The notes: a model not told the origin generated them from the sequence alone. 64,000 nucleotides of DNA from an uncultured bacterium (GCA_905215385.1 CAJMPY010000005.1:1-64000), one strand, 5' to 3'; numbered from the stretch's first letter, positions 1 to 7,239 are shown. Numbers and translations: made by a program.

Positions 1-2
1 TG

Positions 3-329
3 AAGAAGCGCATCTTCTACACGGAGACGGGCCGCATAGTCGTGAAGCCGTGCCGAGACTCCATAACGCGGGAGCGCCGCAAGCTCAAGAAGATGGCCCG
101 CATGGTCGCCGATGGCATCATGACCCCCGAGCAGGTTGAGCGGAGCTACCAGAGCTGGCGCGGAGGCATGAAGCGGCTGGACGCGCACCGCAGCGTGCGG
201 GCCATGGACGCGCTGTACCGCAGCCTGTTCGGAAATCCAGCGGGGGGGGTTGCTCAATGCAATCCAAACCTGGAGGCGACACGGATGGGAACATGCCCCT
301 ACCCTAGCAACGGAAGGAGCGACCCATGA
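3..329 (+). CDS. Phage-borne reverse transcriptase, C-terminal part (5' end outside window)
   Basis: The frame is open from the left edge of the window, so this is the 3' end of a longer gene. The visible C-terminus has a basic helix followed by MTPEQVERSYQSWRGGMKR and MDALYRSLFG. This arrangement (basic helix, S-x-QSW-x-G, then a conserved M-x-x-L-x-x-LFG helix) is the tail seen in reverse transcriptases carried by prophages of gut bacteria. The polymerase core is not in the window, so the family call rests on the tail alone. A run of eight G (242-249) lies just after the LFG motif, so the last roughly 30 codons may be affected by slippage or sequencing error. The stop overlaps the next start by four bases. 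It is the first gene of the late phage module ending at the tmRNA. Confidence 0.6.
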   Translation, partial: KKRIFYTETGRIVVKPCRDSITRERRKLKKMARMVADGIMTPEQVERSYQSWRGGMKRLDAHRSVRAMDALYRSLFGNPAGGVAQCNPNLEATRMGTCPYPSNGRSDP

Positions 330-571
330 CGGAACAGGAAATCGCCGGGGAGATCAACGGCTACAAACAGCAGCTTGAGCAGAGCGACTACAAGGTCATG
401 AAGGCGGTGGAGCGCATCTTCTCCGCATCGTCCATCACCGACCTGCTCTCGGCCATCGCCGCAGCTGCCAAGGAGGTGGCCGAAATCATCTCGCAGCGCC
501 AGACGTGGCGCGACCGCATCAACGAGCTGGAAGCCATGGAGCCCGACCAGCCGGAAGCGCCGCAGAAGTAG
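326..571 (+). CDS. Small phage protein, predicted coiled coil
   Basis: An 81-residue acidic, Ala/Glu/Lys-rich helical protein with no membrane segment. GGAAGGAG lies about 6 bases before the ATG, and the start overlaps the stop of the reverse transcriptase gene, implying translational coupling. The segment SSITDLLSAIAAAAKEVAEI followed by an R-D-R-I-N-E-L-E stretch looks like a short coiled coil of the kind found between tail and lysis genes in siphophages. No enzymatic motif is seen. A strong terminator follows 3 bases after the stop, so the gene closes one phage transcript. The function is not recognised. Confidence 0.6.
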   Translation: MTEQEIAGEINGYKQQLEQSDYKVMKAVERIFSASSITDLLSAIAAAAKEVAEIISQRQTWRDRINELEAMEPDQPEAPQK

Positions 572-573
572 CG

Positions 574-601
574 AGCGCCCCTTCGGGGGCGTTTTTCTTT
601 T
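574..601 (+). terminator. Rho-independent terminator in the prophage
   Basis: GCGCCCC-ttc-GGGGGCG hairpin followed by TTTTTCTTTT, immediately after the 81-residue phage gene. It separates that gene from the lysis module. Confidence 0.85.
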
Positions 602-657
602 GCCCGGCGACACCTCGCGGACAATCGCGGCAGCGATTCGAGGAGGTGAGAAAACGA

Positions 658-1071
658 ATGACCGACGTGCTGGAAATCTTCGCGCCGTACGGCCCCGGGT
701 CGCTTTTCGGCGCACTGCTCGTCCTAGTGGTCCTGTACTTCGGCAAGCAGTTCCTCGAAGAGTTCAAGGCCCAGAACGAGCGCAAGGCGAACATCGACCT
801 CAAGCGTGAAGAGCGAAAGCAAGACGAGGTGAACGAGCGGGCGCAGCGCGACCGCGAGCGCAGCCAGATGGAGGGCCGCATCGCCGCGCAGATGGAACGC
901 AGCAACGCGCTGATGGAGGCTATGAAGGCGCTCATGGAGTCCGTCGTGACCTCCAATGAGGTGCTGCACGCCGACCTGGCGAACAGCCAGGCGCGCAGCC
1001 AGGGCATGGCGGCGAAGGTCGACCACATCGCCGACCGCGTTGACCTGCTCTACAAGGAATCGGCTCGATAG
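658..1071 (+). CDS. Phage membrane-anchored coiled-coil protein
   Basis: A 137-residue protein. Residues about 12-30 form one hydrophobic segment (SLFGALLVLVVLYFG). The rest is a long, highly charged coiled coil (repeated K/E/R heptads, e.g. LKREERKQDEVNERAQRDRE). This one-TM plus coiled-coil layout fits phage accessory lysis or spanin/holin-partner proteins, and the gene sits directly before the holin and endolysin. The ATG at 658 is preceded by GAGGAGGTG. Longer upstream frames have no ribosome site and overlap the terminator. The specific role is inferred from position only. Confidence 0.65.
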   Translation: MTDVLEIFAPYGPGSLFGALLVLVVLYFGKQFLEEFKAQNERKANIDLKREERKQDEVNERAQRDRERSQMEGRIAAQMERSNALMEAMKALMESVVTSNEVLHADLANSQARSQGMAAKVDHIADRVDLLYKESAR

Positions 1072-1084
1072 AAAGGAATCCGAA

Positions 1085-1390
1085 ATGACAGAAATGCAAG
1101 CAATCGCAGCCATCGTGCTGTCTTTCGCCGTGCCGTTCGCGGTGCAGCTGATCAAGACCGAGGCCATGACCGGCAAGGCCGCGCGCATCCTGGCGCTGGG
1201 CTGCTCGCTCCTGGCGGGCGTCGTGACCGGCTTCGTGGGCGGCGTACCCGCAGACCCGGGCGCATGGGTCACGTGCGCCTTCGCCGTGGTAGGCGGCGTG
1301 CAGGCGGCCTACACGCTGTTCAAGTCGGTAGGCATCACATCCAAGTGGCTCGACGCCCTGCTGGGCGTGACCGTAGGCGGGAAGGAGTAG
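1085..1390 (+). CDS. Phage holin
   Basis: A 101-residue protein with about three hydrophobic segments (residues about 5-22, 33-53, 60-80) and a short polar C-terminus ending GGKE. Size, topology and position immediately before an amidase endolysin identify it as a small phage holin, which forms inner-membrane lesions that release or activate the endolysin. The start ATG has GAAAGGAAT upstream, and the gene follows the coiled-coil gene by 13 bases and precedes the endolysin by 3. The exact holin superfamily cannot be assigned without a search. Confidence 0.75.
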   Translation: MTEMQAIAAIVLSFAVPFAVQLIKTEAMTGKAARILALGCSLLAGVVTGFVGGVPADPGAWVTCAFAVVGGVQAAYTLFKSVGITSKWLDALLGVTVGGKE

Positions 1391-1393
1391 GCA

Positions 1394-2206
1394 ATGGCTA
1401 AACTGTTCATCATCTGCGGCCACGGCGCTGGCGACCCCGGCTGCTGCGCAGGCGGCTGCACCGAGGCCGAGCGCGTTCGCGCCCTGGGCCAGCGAATCAA
1501 GGAACTGGGCGGTTCCGAGGTCGAGCTGGGCGATACGTCCCGCAACTGGTACGCCGACGGCGGGCTTAACCGCCTGAGCACCGACGCGCCAGTGGTGGAG
1601 CTGCACATGGACGCCAGCGGCATCGCCACGGCCCACGGCGCGCACGTCATCATCAAGGAGGGCTTTGAGCCTGACGAGTACGACAATGCGCTGGCCGACA
1701 AGCTGGCGGCGTTCATGCCCGGGCGCTCCGAGAAGCTGGTGCGCCGTTCCGACCTCGCGAACCCGAACCGAGCCGCCGCGCGCGGCATCAACTACCGCCT
1801 GTGCGAGAACGGCTTCATCGACAACGACGGCGACCGCGAGAAGTTCAACTCCAACATTGACGAGCTGGCGCGCATCTACCTGGAATGCTTCGGCATCACT
1901 GCTGGAAGCGCCCCCGCAGCCGTCCCGCAGCCGCAGCCTGCGCAGCAGGAAACGACCGAGAACTTCGGCGGCACCTACCGCTGCACTGTGGACTACCTGC
2001 GCGTGCGCGACGCCCCCGGCCTGGGCGGCACCGAGGTGGCGCACTATTCCAGCGGCGAGACCGTGACGCTGGATAACTGGTACAAGATCGCCGACGGCTA
2101 CGTGTGGGGCCGATACACGGGCTACAGCGGCGCAACGCGCTACATCGCCGTGGGCAAGGCCACGGGCAAGCCAGAGGCCGACGACTATCTGGTGAAGGTG
2201 GGATAG
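1394..2206 (+). CDS. Endolysin: N-acetylmuramoyl-L-alanine amidase with SH3 domain
   Basis: 270 residues. The N-terminal half (about 1-170) is an Amidase_3-type zinc amidase. Candidate zinc ligands and catalytic residues are His in IICGHGAGDPG (residues 6-16), a Glu in the following helix, His in VVELHMDAS and Glu in LCENGFIDN. A Pro/Gln-rich linker (about 175-190) leads to a C-terminal bacterial SH3-like cell-wall-binding domain (YRCTVDYLRVRDAPG... and WYKIADGYVWGRYTG). It would cut the amide between MurNAc and L-Ala of peptidoglycan at phage lysis, after export or release through the holin. The start has GGGAAGGAG upstream, and the gene is tightly packed between the holin (3 bases) and the next gene (3 bases). 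Confidence 0.88.
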   Translation: MAKLFIICGHGAGDPGCCAGGCTEAERVRALGQRIKELGGSEVELGDTSRNWYADGGLNRLSTDAPVVELHMDASGIATAHGAHVIIKEGFEPDEYDNALADKLAAFMPGRSEKLVRRSDLANPNRAAARGINYRLCENGFIDNDGDREKFNSNIDELARIYLECFGITAGSAPAAVPQPQPAQQETTENFGGTYRCTVDYLRVRDAPGLGGTEVAHYSSGETVTLDNWYKIADGYVWGRYTGYSGATRYIAVGKATGKPEADDYLVKVG

Positions 2207-2209
2207 GCC

Positions 2210-2521
2210 ATGCCGTACCCGAGCCCCGCAGACGAGGAGCGCAACGGCGGGTGCGGCCCCATCCTCGCGGCGGTCGTCCTGCTGTTCATCGTCCTGGCCG
2301 CCGCCAGCTGCGCGTCGCAGGCCATGGGAGCGCAAGACGTGACCGTGAGGCAAGCCCGCACGGACGGCCCCATATACGACCTGCCCGAGGGCATCGGCCA
2401 GGAAATCGTGTGCGACGAGCACAACCGCGAGTACCTGCTGCTTACCACCGAGCAAGGCGGCGTGTTCCTCGTGCCGTACATGGACGAGGACGGCGAGCAG
2501 GAGATCATGCCGCAGGCCTAG
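2210..2521 (+). CDS. Small phage-encoded membrane protein, possible lipoprotein
   Basis: A 103-residue protein. After a charged N-terminus a hydrophobic segment (PILAAVVLLFIVLAAASCAS, about residues 18-37) ends in an A-A-S-C motif that could be a lipobox. The rest is soluble and acidic with no known motif. It is the last gene of the prophage lysis module and is followed by a terminator. Its role is unknown: a superinfection or lysis accessory protein, or host-altering surface protein, are all possible. Confidence 0.6.
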   Translation: MPYPSPADEERNGGCGPILAAVVLLFIVLAAASCASQAMGAQDVTVRQARTDGPIYDLPEGIGQEIVCDEHNREYLLLTTEQGGVFLVPYMDEDGEQEIMPQA

Positions 2522-2526
2522 AACGC

Positions 2527-2558
2527 AAAGAAGCCGCCCCGTATGGAGCGGCTTCTTT
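2527..2558 (+). terminator. Terminator closing the prophage lysis operon
   Basis: AAAGAAGCCGC and GCGGCTTCTTT form a near-perfect stem with a short loop, ending in a T-rich run, 6 bases after the stop of the last phage gene. On the other strand it could also stop read-through past ssrA. Confidence 0.8.
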
Positions 2559-2593
2559 CTATCTGACGAGCAATACGAACGCCCGCCTAACGA

Positions 2594-2613
2594 CGAACAC
2601 GCGTATGTGTTCG
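2594..2613. repeat. Short inverted repeat at the prophage/tmRNA junction
   Basis: CGAACAC-gcgtat-GTGTTCG lies 14 bases beyond the 3' end of ssrA. It lacks a T-tract, so it is a poor terminator. At this position it could be part of the phage attachment region (integrase or excisionase arm site), but that is only positional inference. Confidence 0.35.
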
Positions 2614-2626
2614 CCTACTGAACAGT

Positions 2627-2990
2627 TGGTGGAGGCGCGGAGAATCGAACTCCGGTCCACGAAAGCCCCCTGATTGGCATCTCCAAGCTCAGTCGCTGGT
2701 TTTGTCTCGGACGCTTTGCGCGCAGCGACACGCTCGCGGCGTCCTAACCGGTTCGGTCTTAGCCTGCGCCATACCGATTACGTGCGCAGGAGCATTCCCC
2801 TAACATGACGTCGCGCCGGTGTCGGGGAAATCACCGGGTTGACGCGCCGCTATAAACTAAGCAGCGAGAGCCATAGGCTCAAAAGAAGAGTTGTTGTCAA
2901 TTCAATTTGACGGTACCCCTGTTTAACGAGGCGAGGAGACCTCGGCTTGCTTCCTCTCTCAGAGCTATCGTGTCGAAACCAGTCGCCCCC
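2627..2990 (-). ncRNA. ssrA: tmRNA (ssrA), likely prophage attachment site
   Basis: The 5' end reads GGGGGCGACTGGTTTCGAC and the 3' end reads TTCGATTCTCCGCGCCTCCA followed by CCA. GGGGGCG and CGCCTCC pair as the acceptor stem, and the T-arm GGTTCGATTC-like loop is present as GAGTTCGATTC. The tag reading frame (plus-strand 2857-2898) decodes as DNNSSFEPMALAA followed by TAG, ending in the conserved ALAA degron. Phage lysis genes lie immediately past the 3' end, the usual arrangement when a phage has integrated into the tmRNA 3' terminus. The 364-nt length is normal. The exact resume codon (GAC assumed) is not certain. Confidence 0.95.
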
Positions 2991-3227
2991 GAATGTCGGG
3001 AAAGTCTGGATGGCATTGGGCACGAGCACCCAACACCCGTCGACTTTTCAAGGAACATGCGGGGCGAGCCCCGCTTGTGAAGTGTTATCTTACCACGTTC
3101 TGAAAGCGGACAGCTGTTCTATGCACGAGCTGTGAAGACCCCAATGTGCGATGCACTTCGCACTTTTGCTACCGATCGCGTCACGTATATTTTCGCCAAG
3201 CACAATTGACCCGTCGAAAGGACCGTT
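2991..3227. other. ssrA upstream spacer with GC-rich hairpin
   Basis: No gene is seen. It must hold the ssrA promoter (minus strand) and the promoter of the next gene (plus strand); TATATT at 3186-3191 is a possible -10 for the latter. A perfect GC hairpin, GCGGGG-cgag-CCCCGC, lies at 3059-3074. Confidence 0.4.
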
Positions 3228-3662
3228 ATGGATACCAAGCAGCAACTCGTCAATGCCCTCGCAGGCCTGGGCTCAACCATTACCGAAGCTATGGATGTCA
3301 TCGAGGGCTTTGTCCCCTGCGGACATCCCGCCCTCACGGTATCGAACGCACTCGTCGCGCTGGACGCTGACGATGATACGGCTCTCGCCCAGCAGCTTGA
3401 GACCGTCGAGGGCTTTATCGACCACGTGAGTGAGAACCGCGGCGTGCCCGCCTACCACGGCATCGAGGTCGAGCTCGCGGGTCCCAAAGCCGACCTGCTC
3501 GCAGCAATCCGCGAGGTAGGCGCCCTTATGCAGACCGCAGGCGTCAAGAACACCCAGGTCAACGAGTGGGTCTACCGCAGTCTGGCAGCACTCGACAGCT
3601 CCGACGAAAAGGCAGCCGAGCAGCTCGCAGAAAGTCCCGCCATTAAGGCCGAGCTTTTGTAA
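3228..3662 (+). CDS. Hypothetical soluble protein, all-helical
   Basis: 144 residues, acidic, rich in Ala/Leu/Glu, with no signal peptide, membrane segment or Cys cluster. GAAAGGACC lies upstream of the ATG. The protein seems to contain two related halves: each has an A-L-x-x-L/V helix followed by an S-L/A-x-A-L-D-x-x-D-x-x-A-x-Q-L motif (around residues 40-58 and 118-135), which suggests an internal duplication. It sits alone between ssrA and a toxin-antitoxin pair, with a terminator after it. I do not recognise the family. Confidence 0.6.
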   Translation: MDTKQQLVNALAGLGSTITEAMDVIEGFVPCGHPALTVSNALVALDADDDTALAQQLETVEGFIDHVSENRGVPAYHGIEVELAGPKADLLAAIREVGALMQTAGVKNTQVNEWVYRSLAALDSSDEKAAEQLAESPAIKAELL

Positions 3663-3671
3663 ATAGCAGAC

Positions 3672-3708
3672 GCGGGCCCCTTGGCGCATCGTCGTCCAAG
3701 AGGCCCGC
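3672..3708. terminator. Bidirectional terminator-like hairpin between convergent genes
   Basis: GCGGGCCcCTTGG pairs with CCAAGaGGCCCGC around an 11-base loop. It lies between the 3' ends of the hypothetical gene (plus) and the PIN-domain gene (minus). It lacks a long T-tract. Confidence 0.6.
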
Positions 3709-3720
3709 AAACAGTTCGCG

Positions 3721-4236
3721 TCAACCGATTGCCGCGCCGCCGCGTTCGGCCAAGGCAAGAATCGGCATCATTTGACAAGGTGTCTTTGCTGCAAGATCGG
3801 CATGTTCGAGCAGCTTTCGATCGTTTGTCACCAAGTAATCGACCTGCGCACGCTTGCACGCGGCGAGCACCAAGTTGTCCTCGTAATCGCGATGGAGCGC
3901 TAAGTATTTGTCGGCCAGCCAAAGGTCCGACGCATCTGCACCCACGGCCGTGGCGTTTTCGGTCATGTTCCGAACAAACGCCAACGCCGCATCGCCAATT
4001 GCGCGGGCAGACGCCTCGTCGAGCGCTGCCCCACTGGCAAGAACGCTACGCTTCAGCTCGTGTTGGACAACGTACAGCACGTCCTTGGCGATATGCACCG
4101 GAAAGAACAGCAATGCCCCCGTCTCCGCCGCCTGCCCAATAAACGCACGCGCGGCAAGCGACTCAGCATGGTCGACGCAAAACGAATCAACCCATACGTT
4201 GGCATCCACCATTATCTTGAGAGGCGCCCCGCTCAC
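3721..4236 (-). CDS. PIN-domain toxin-like RNase
   Basis: 171 residues. The N-terminus IMVDANVWVDSF gives the first PIN acidic residue (the Asp of VDAN). YEDNLVLAACKRAQVDYLVT supplies the ED pair and the Asp before the LVTNDRKLL motif, a classic PIN C-terminal signature with four acidic metal ligands. It is expected to be a Mg-dependent ribonuclease, the toxin of a type II pair. GTG at 4236 is chosen because AGGGG lies about 8 bases upstream and because it overlaps the antitoxin stop (GTGA); an ATG at 4212 is the alternative. Slightly longer than typical VapC (about 130 residues), closer to PIN proteins paired with RelB/DinJ-like antitoxins. Confidence 0.8.
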   Translation of the reverse strand: MSGAPLKIMVDANVWVDSFCVDHAESLAARAFIGQAAETGALLFFPVHIAKDVLYVVQHELKRSVLASGAALDEASARAIGDAALAFVRNMTENATAVGADASDLWLADKYLALHRDYEDNLVLAACKRAQVDYLVTNDRKLLEHADLAAKTPCQMMPILALAERGGAAIG

Positions 4237-4568
4237 TGGATCATCCCCTTTTGGCGATAATGCTCATCCATGGCGTCGGAATAGATTGCGTCCCAATCGC
4301 GATCGTCAGATACGGGCGACGTAGCGATGCCCAGGTCCGCGTAAAGCTGATCCGCCGCCGCCCATGATGCGGCGAACGGCGTATCGGGCGCGACGGTCTG
4401 CTGCCGGTCGTCGACGGCCGCAAGCACTTCCTCGCACGAACCACCGCCCTGCGCGACCTTGGCCACCACCTTTTTGATGAGCTCGGGCAGTGACCCGCCC
4501 GAAAGCCGCAGCACCTCCTCGGCACGGTTCTTGACCTGGCGATCTACGCGAACGTTCACCTGCGCCAT
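4233..4568 (-). CDS. RelB/DinJ-type antitoxin partner of the PIN protein
   Basis: 111 residues from ATG 4568. The N-terminus AQVNVRVDRQVKNRAEEVLR followed by a G-x-S-L-P-E-L-I-K-K helix matches the ribbon-helix-helix DNA-binding fold of RelB/DinJ antitoxins. The acidic C-terminal half (from about residue 60) would wrap the toxin. A longer open frame begins at 4628, but that start lies upstream of the mapped transcription start from the promoter at 4627-4655, so the shorter start is preferred. It overlaps the toxin gene by 4 bases. It probably represses its own promoter through the GCTAGC repeats upstream. Confidence 0.75.
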   Translation of the reverse strand: MAQVNVRVDRQVKNRAEEVLRLSGGSLPELIKKVVAKVAQGGGSCEEVLAAVDDRQQTVAPDTPFAASWAAADQLYADLGIATSPVSDDRDWDAIYSDAMDEHYRQKGMIQ

Positions 4569-4608
4569 GCCGCTAACAGCACCCACGTCGATCCCGCCCC
4601 CTTCAATT

Positions 4609-4655
4609 GCTAGCCATGCTAGCACCACTATATAGAGAAGCTAGCACTTGGTCAA
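4609..4655 (-). promoter_or_regulatory. Toxin-antitoxin promoter with GCTAGC operator repeats
   Basis: On the minus strand: -35 TTGACC (4650-4655), a 17-base spacer, -10 TATAGT (4627-4632). GCTAGC occurs three times: 4640-4645 in the spacer, 4618-4623 and 4609-4614 just downstream of the -10, the last two as GCTAGC-atg-GCTAGC. These are suited to binding by the ribbon-helix-helix antitoxin for autorepression. Confidence 0.7.
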
Positions 4656-4705
4656 ACGCAAAAGGCCTGCGCCCGGACGACACCGATGCCGTCTGGGCGC
4701 AGGCC
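4656..4705 (-). terminator. Terminator of the metal ATPase operon
   Basis: Minus strand GGCCTGCGCCC and GGGCGCAGGCC arms (4695-4705 and 4664-4674) with a 20-base loop, followed by TTTTGCGTTT. It ends the ATPase transcript just before the antitoxin promoter. Confidence 0.8.
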
Positions 4706-4729
4706 AGATAACGTGGGCGAACACGTCTG

Positions 4730-6805
4730 CTAACGCAGGTAAGCCTTCGCGTTGCTCAGGCTGTAGGCAATCGTCGAGCCGTTGTGCAGCAGTGACGACG
4801 TCTGCGGGGTAATCGCGCCGGTAATACCCAATGCCAACAGCGCCGAGTTGGTGAGCATCACCTTAGAGTAGGAGCTCGTCAGACGATCAATGAGGCCCTG
4901 GCTCATGCGGCGCAAACGCACGATCGCGGCCAGATCCGTGTCGGTCAGGATGATATCGGCGACCTCCTTGGCGATGTCGCTTCCGCCACCCATTGCCAGC
5001 CCCACGTCGGCCAAACCGAGTGCCGGCGAATCGTTGACGCCGTCGCCCACCATGGCAACGTGGCGCCCCTCACCCTTAATGCGCTCCACATAGGCGTACT
5101 TGTCCTCGGGCAGCAGCTCGGCCTTAAACTCGTCGACACCCGCCTCGCGCGCAATGCGCTCGGCCGTGCGCTCCGAATCGCCCGTGAGCATAACGACATG
5201 CTTGACGCCCAGCGCATGTAGGTCGGCGATGGCCTCACGGACGCCGGGCTTGAGCGGATCCTCGATGCCGAGCACGCCGACGACCTTGCCGTCGACCGCC
5301 AGATACAGCGGCGACAGGCCTTGCATCTGGAGCTCGATTTGCTCCTTGATGTCGGACTCGAGCTGCGCACCCTCGTCCTCAAATACAAAGTGCGCCGAAC
5401 CGATAATGGCGCGACGCCCCTCGATGGACGAAGCGATGCCGTGCGCCACGATGTACTCGACCGCGGCATGGCGTTCGCGGTGCTCGAGCCCGCGCTCGAG
5501 GGCGGCGTTGACCACGGCACGCGCCACCGGATGCGGAAAATGCTCCTCCAAGCAAGCGGAAAGGCGCAGGACCTCGTCCTTGCTCCAGCCATCTGTCGTC
5601 AGCACGCAAGCCAGGCGCGGCTGCGCCTCGGTAAGCGTGCCGGTCTTATCAAACACGATGGTGTCAGCCTTGGCAAACGACTCAAAGTACTTCGCGCCCT
5701 TGACCATGACGCCCATCTTGGCGGCATCGCTCATGGCGGTCATGACGGCGACGGAACCCGTGAGCTTGAGTGCGCACGAGTAGTCGACCATCAGCGCCGC
5801 CGAGGTCTTGATAAGGCTGCGCGTGGTGAGCGCAACCAGGCCCGCGAGCAGGAAGTTCCACGGGACGATCTTGTTGGCGAGGTCCTCCATATGCGACTGG
5901 CCCTCGGATTTGAGCGAGTCGGCCGTCTGCACGAGCGAGACGATCGAGCGCAGTTTGGTCTGCGCCGTGTTGGCGCGCACGCGCACCAAGATGCTGCCGT
6001 CTTCCACGACGGTACCGGCGAACACGTCGTCGCCCACGCTGCGCTCAACGGCCAGCGGCTCGCCGGTCAGGGTCGCCTGGTTGACCATAGCGCTCCCCCG
6101 CTCGACGACACCGTCGATGCAAATGGACATGCCAGTGCGCACGGCGACCAGATCGCCGGGCTCGAGCTCGGTCGCAGCAACGCTTACCTCGGTGTCGCCG
6201 ACAACCTTTTGCGCCTTGTCGGGTACATCGAGCAGCGAGTTGATGAGCTCGTTTTCGCTCATGGCGCGGGTGTAGTCCTCGAGCAGCTCGCCCACGTTGA
6301 GCAGGAACATTGTCTGGCCCGCGGTGTCGACATCACGCTTGACGAACGAAATGCCGATGGCCGAAGCGTCGAGCACGGGAACGGTCAGGCGCGGCTGCGC
6401 GAGCTCACGGAGGGCGGCACGCAAAAAGGCCATGTAACCGGCCACGACAAACACCGCACGCAGGGGCGTGGGCAAGAACCAGCGGCGCGCGTAGTGGGCG
6501 CCGACGAGTGTCGCCAGGTCCATAACGAGTTTGTGCTTGCGCGGCTCAAGCTGCATCACATAGCCCGACTTGGCATCGGCGATAGCTTGAGCATCGAGTG
6601 CGCCCAAGGCGTCGAGCACGCTCGCGCGACGTGGCTCGTCGTATTCGAGCGCCATCTGGCCAATACGGCCATATACGCGCACCTTGTGCACGCCGTCGAT
6701 ATCGCCGCTGAGCTTAAGAAGTGCATCGAGATCGCTCTCTGGCACAGGACCCGCCAATTGAAGACGGGTCCTGCCGGGGATCTCGCTAATAATCGAGAAT
6801 CTCAT
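4730..6805 (-). CDS. P1B-like heavy-metal-transporting P-type ATPase
   Basis: 691 residues. An N-terminal HMA-like region (residues 1-80, starting ISEIPGRTRLQL) lacks the usual CxxC metal-binding pair. Then come TGEP (247-250) in the actuator domain, DKTGTLT with phosphorylated Asp386 (386-392), an HFPHP nucleotide-domain signature, and GDGVNDSP. The intramembrane metal site that is normally CPC reads DYSCAL (341-346), so one Cys remains. The substrate is therefore not a standard Cu or Zn/Cd type; Mn/Fe/Zn-type export as in CtpC-like ATPases is a reasonable inference. The C-terminus LHNGSTIAYSLSNAKAYLR is typical of the HMA subgroup. It is co-transcribed with the upstream DUF6110 gene, 18 bases away. 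Confidence 0.85.
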   Translation of the reverse strand: MRFSIISEIPGRTRLQLAGPVPESDLDALLKLSGDIDGVHKVRVYGRIGQMALEYDEPRRASVLDALGALDAQAIADAKSGYVMQLEPRKHKLVMDLATLVGAHYARRWFLPTPLRAVFVVAGYMAFLRAALRELAQPRLTVPVLDASAIGISFVKRDVDTAGQTMFLLNVGELLEDYTRAMSENELINSLLDVPDKAQKVVGDTEVSVAATELEPGDLVAVRTGMSICIDGVVERGSAMVNQATLTGEPLAVERSVGDDVFAGTVVEDGSILVRVRANTAQTKLRSIVSLVQTADSLKSEGQSHMEDLANKIVPWNFLLAGLVALTTRSLIKTSAALMVDYSCALKLTGSVAVMTAMSDAAKMGVMVKGAKYFESFAKADTIVFDKTGTLTEAQPRLACVLTTDGWSKDEVLRLSACLEEHFPHPVARAVVNAALERGLEHRERHAAVEYIVAHGIASSIEGRRAIIGSAHFVFEDEGAQLESDIKEQIELQMQGLSPLYLAVDGKVVGVLGIEDPLKPGVREAIADLHALGVKHVVMLTGDSERTAERIAREAGVDEFKAELLPEDKYAYVERIKGEGRHVAMVGDGVNDSPALGLADVGLAMGGGSDIAKEVADIILTDTDLAAIVRLRRMSQGLIDRLTSSYSKVMLTNSALLALGITGAITPQTSSLLHNGSTIAYSLSNAKAYLR

Positions 6806-6823
6806 AGTTTGTGCCTGGGAGCG

Positions 6824-7069
6824 TTACTCGGCTGCCTCGTCAGCAGCGGCCTCGCTCTGGGTGATGTAAGCAGCCTCGGCAACCATGTCGTCGACCTCGG
6901 CCTTGGCCTGCTCGACCATGTCCTGGTAGCCGTTCTTGATGCGCATACCGCACGCAATACCCTGCACGCAGGCATTCTTTACCGGAGCGCTGGTAAGCAG
7001 CTTGATGCCGGCCGTGCCAAGCAGAAAACCGCCACCGACAAGCAGGGTATTGAACGTCGACTTCTTCAT
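6824..7069 (-). CDS. DUF6110-family small membrane-associated protein
   Basis: 81 residues from ATG 7069, chosen because GGGAGAAG lies 5 bases upstream; a longer frame exists but has no ribosome site. KKSTFNTLLVGGGFLLGTAG gives an N-terminal hydrophobic segment, followed by a Cys-containing region (KNACVQGIACGMRIKNGYQD) and an acidic Ala/Glu tail. Proteins of this DUF6110 type are commonly found next to HMA-domain P-type ATPases, as here. It may be a partner or metal chaperone of the pump, but its function is not established. It heads the two-gene operon. Confidence 0.7.
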   Translation of the reverse strand: MKKSTFNTLLVGGGFLLGTAGIKLLTSAPVKNACVQGIACGMRIKNGYQDMVEQAKAEVDDMVAEAAYITQSEAAADEAAE

Positions 7070-7178
7070 GTCGCTTCTCCCTTTTGCCGCATTGGACGCG
7101 GCATGGTGCTTCAGCACCCGAGTAAACAAGTTTGCTCGAGCACGCTTTTGAAATATCTCAATTTTATCTAACTATCTA

Positions 7179-7196
7179 GGTCAGCCATGGCTAACC
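7179..7196. promoter_or_regulatory. 18-bp palindrome upstream of the metal ATPase operon (possible DtxR-family operator)
   Basis: GGTCAGCCATGGCTAACC is symmetric at 16 of 18 positions. The AGCC/GGCTAACC halves resemble metal-dependent DtxR/IdeR/MntR boxes (consensus built from TTAGG and CCTAA halves), but the spacing is not the canonical 19-bp form. It lies about 110 bases upstream of the DUF6110 start. Confidence 0.4.
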
Positions 7197-7239
7197 TTTT
7201 GAAAATTAACGATGCGGAGTAACCGATTGTCAATGCGAG

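Noticed and set aside
242..249. The eight-G run in the reverse transcriptase as a phase-variation tract
   Set aside because: It lies after the last conserved motif, so a frame change would alter only the tail; sequencing error is also possible.
932..2455. Long minus-strand open frame opposite the phage lysis genes
   Set aside because: It is a shadow of high-GC coding on the other strand: no ribosome site, no recognisable domain, and it covers well-supported plus-strand genes.
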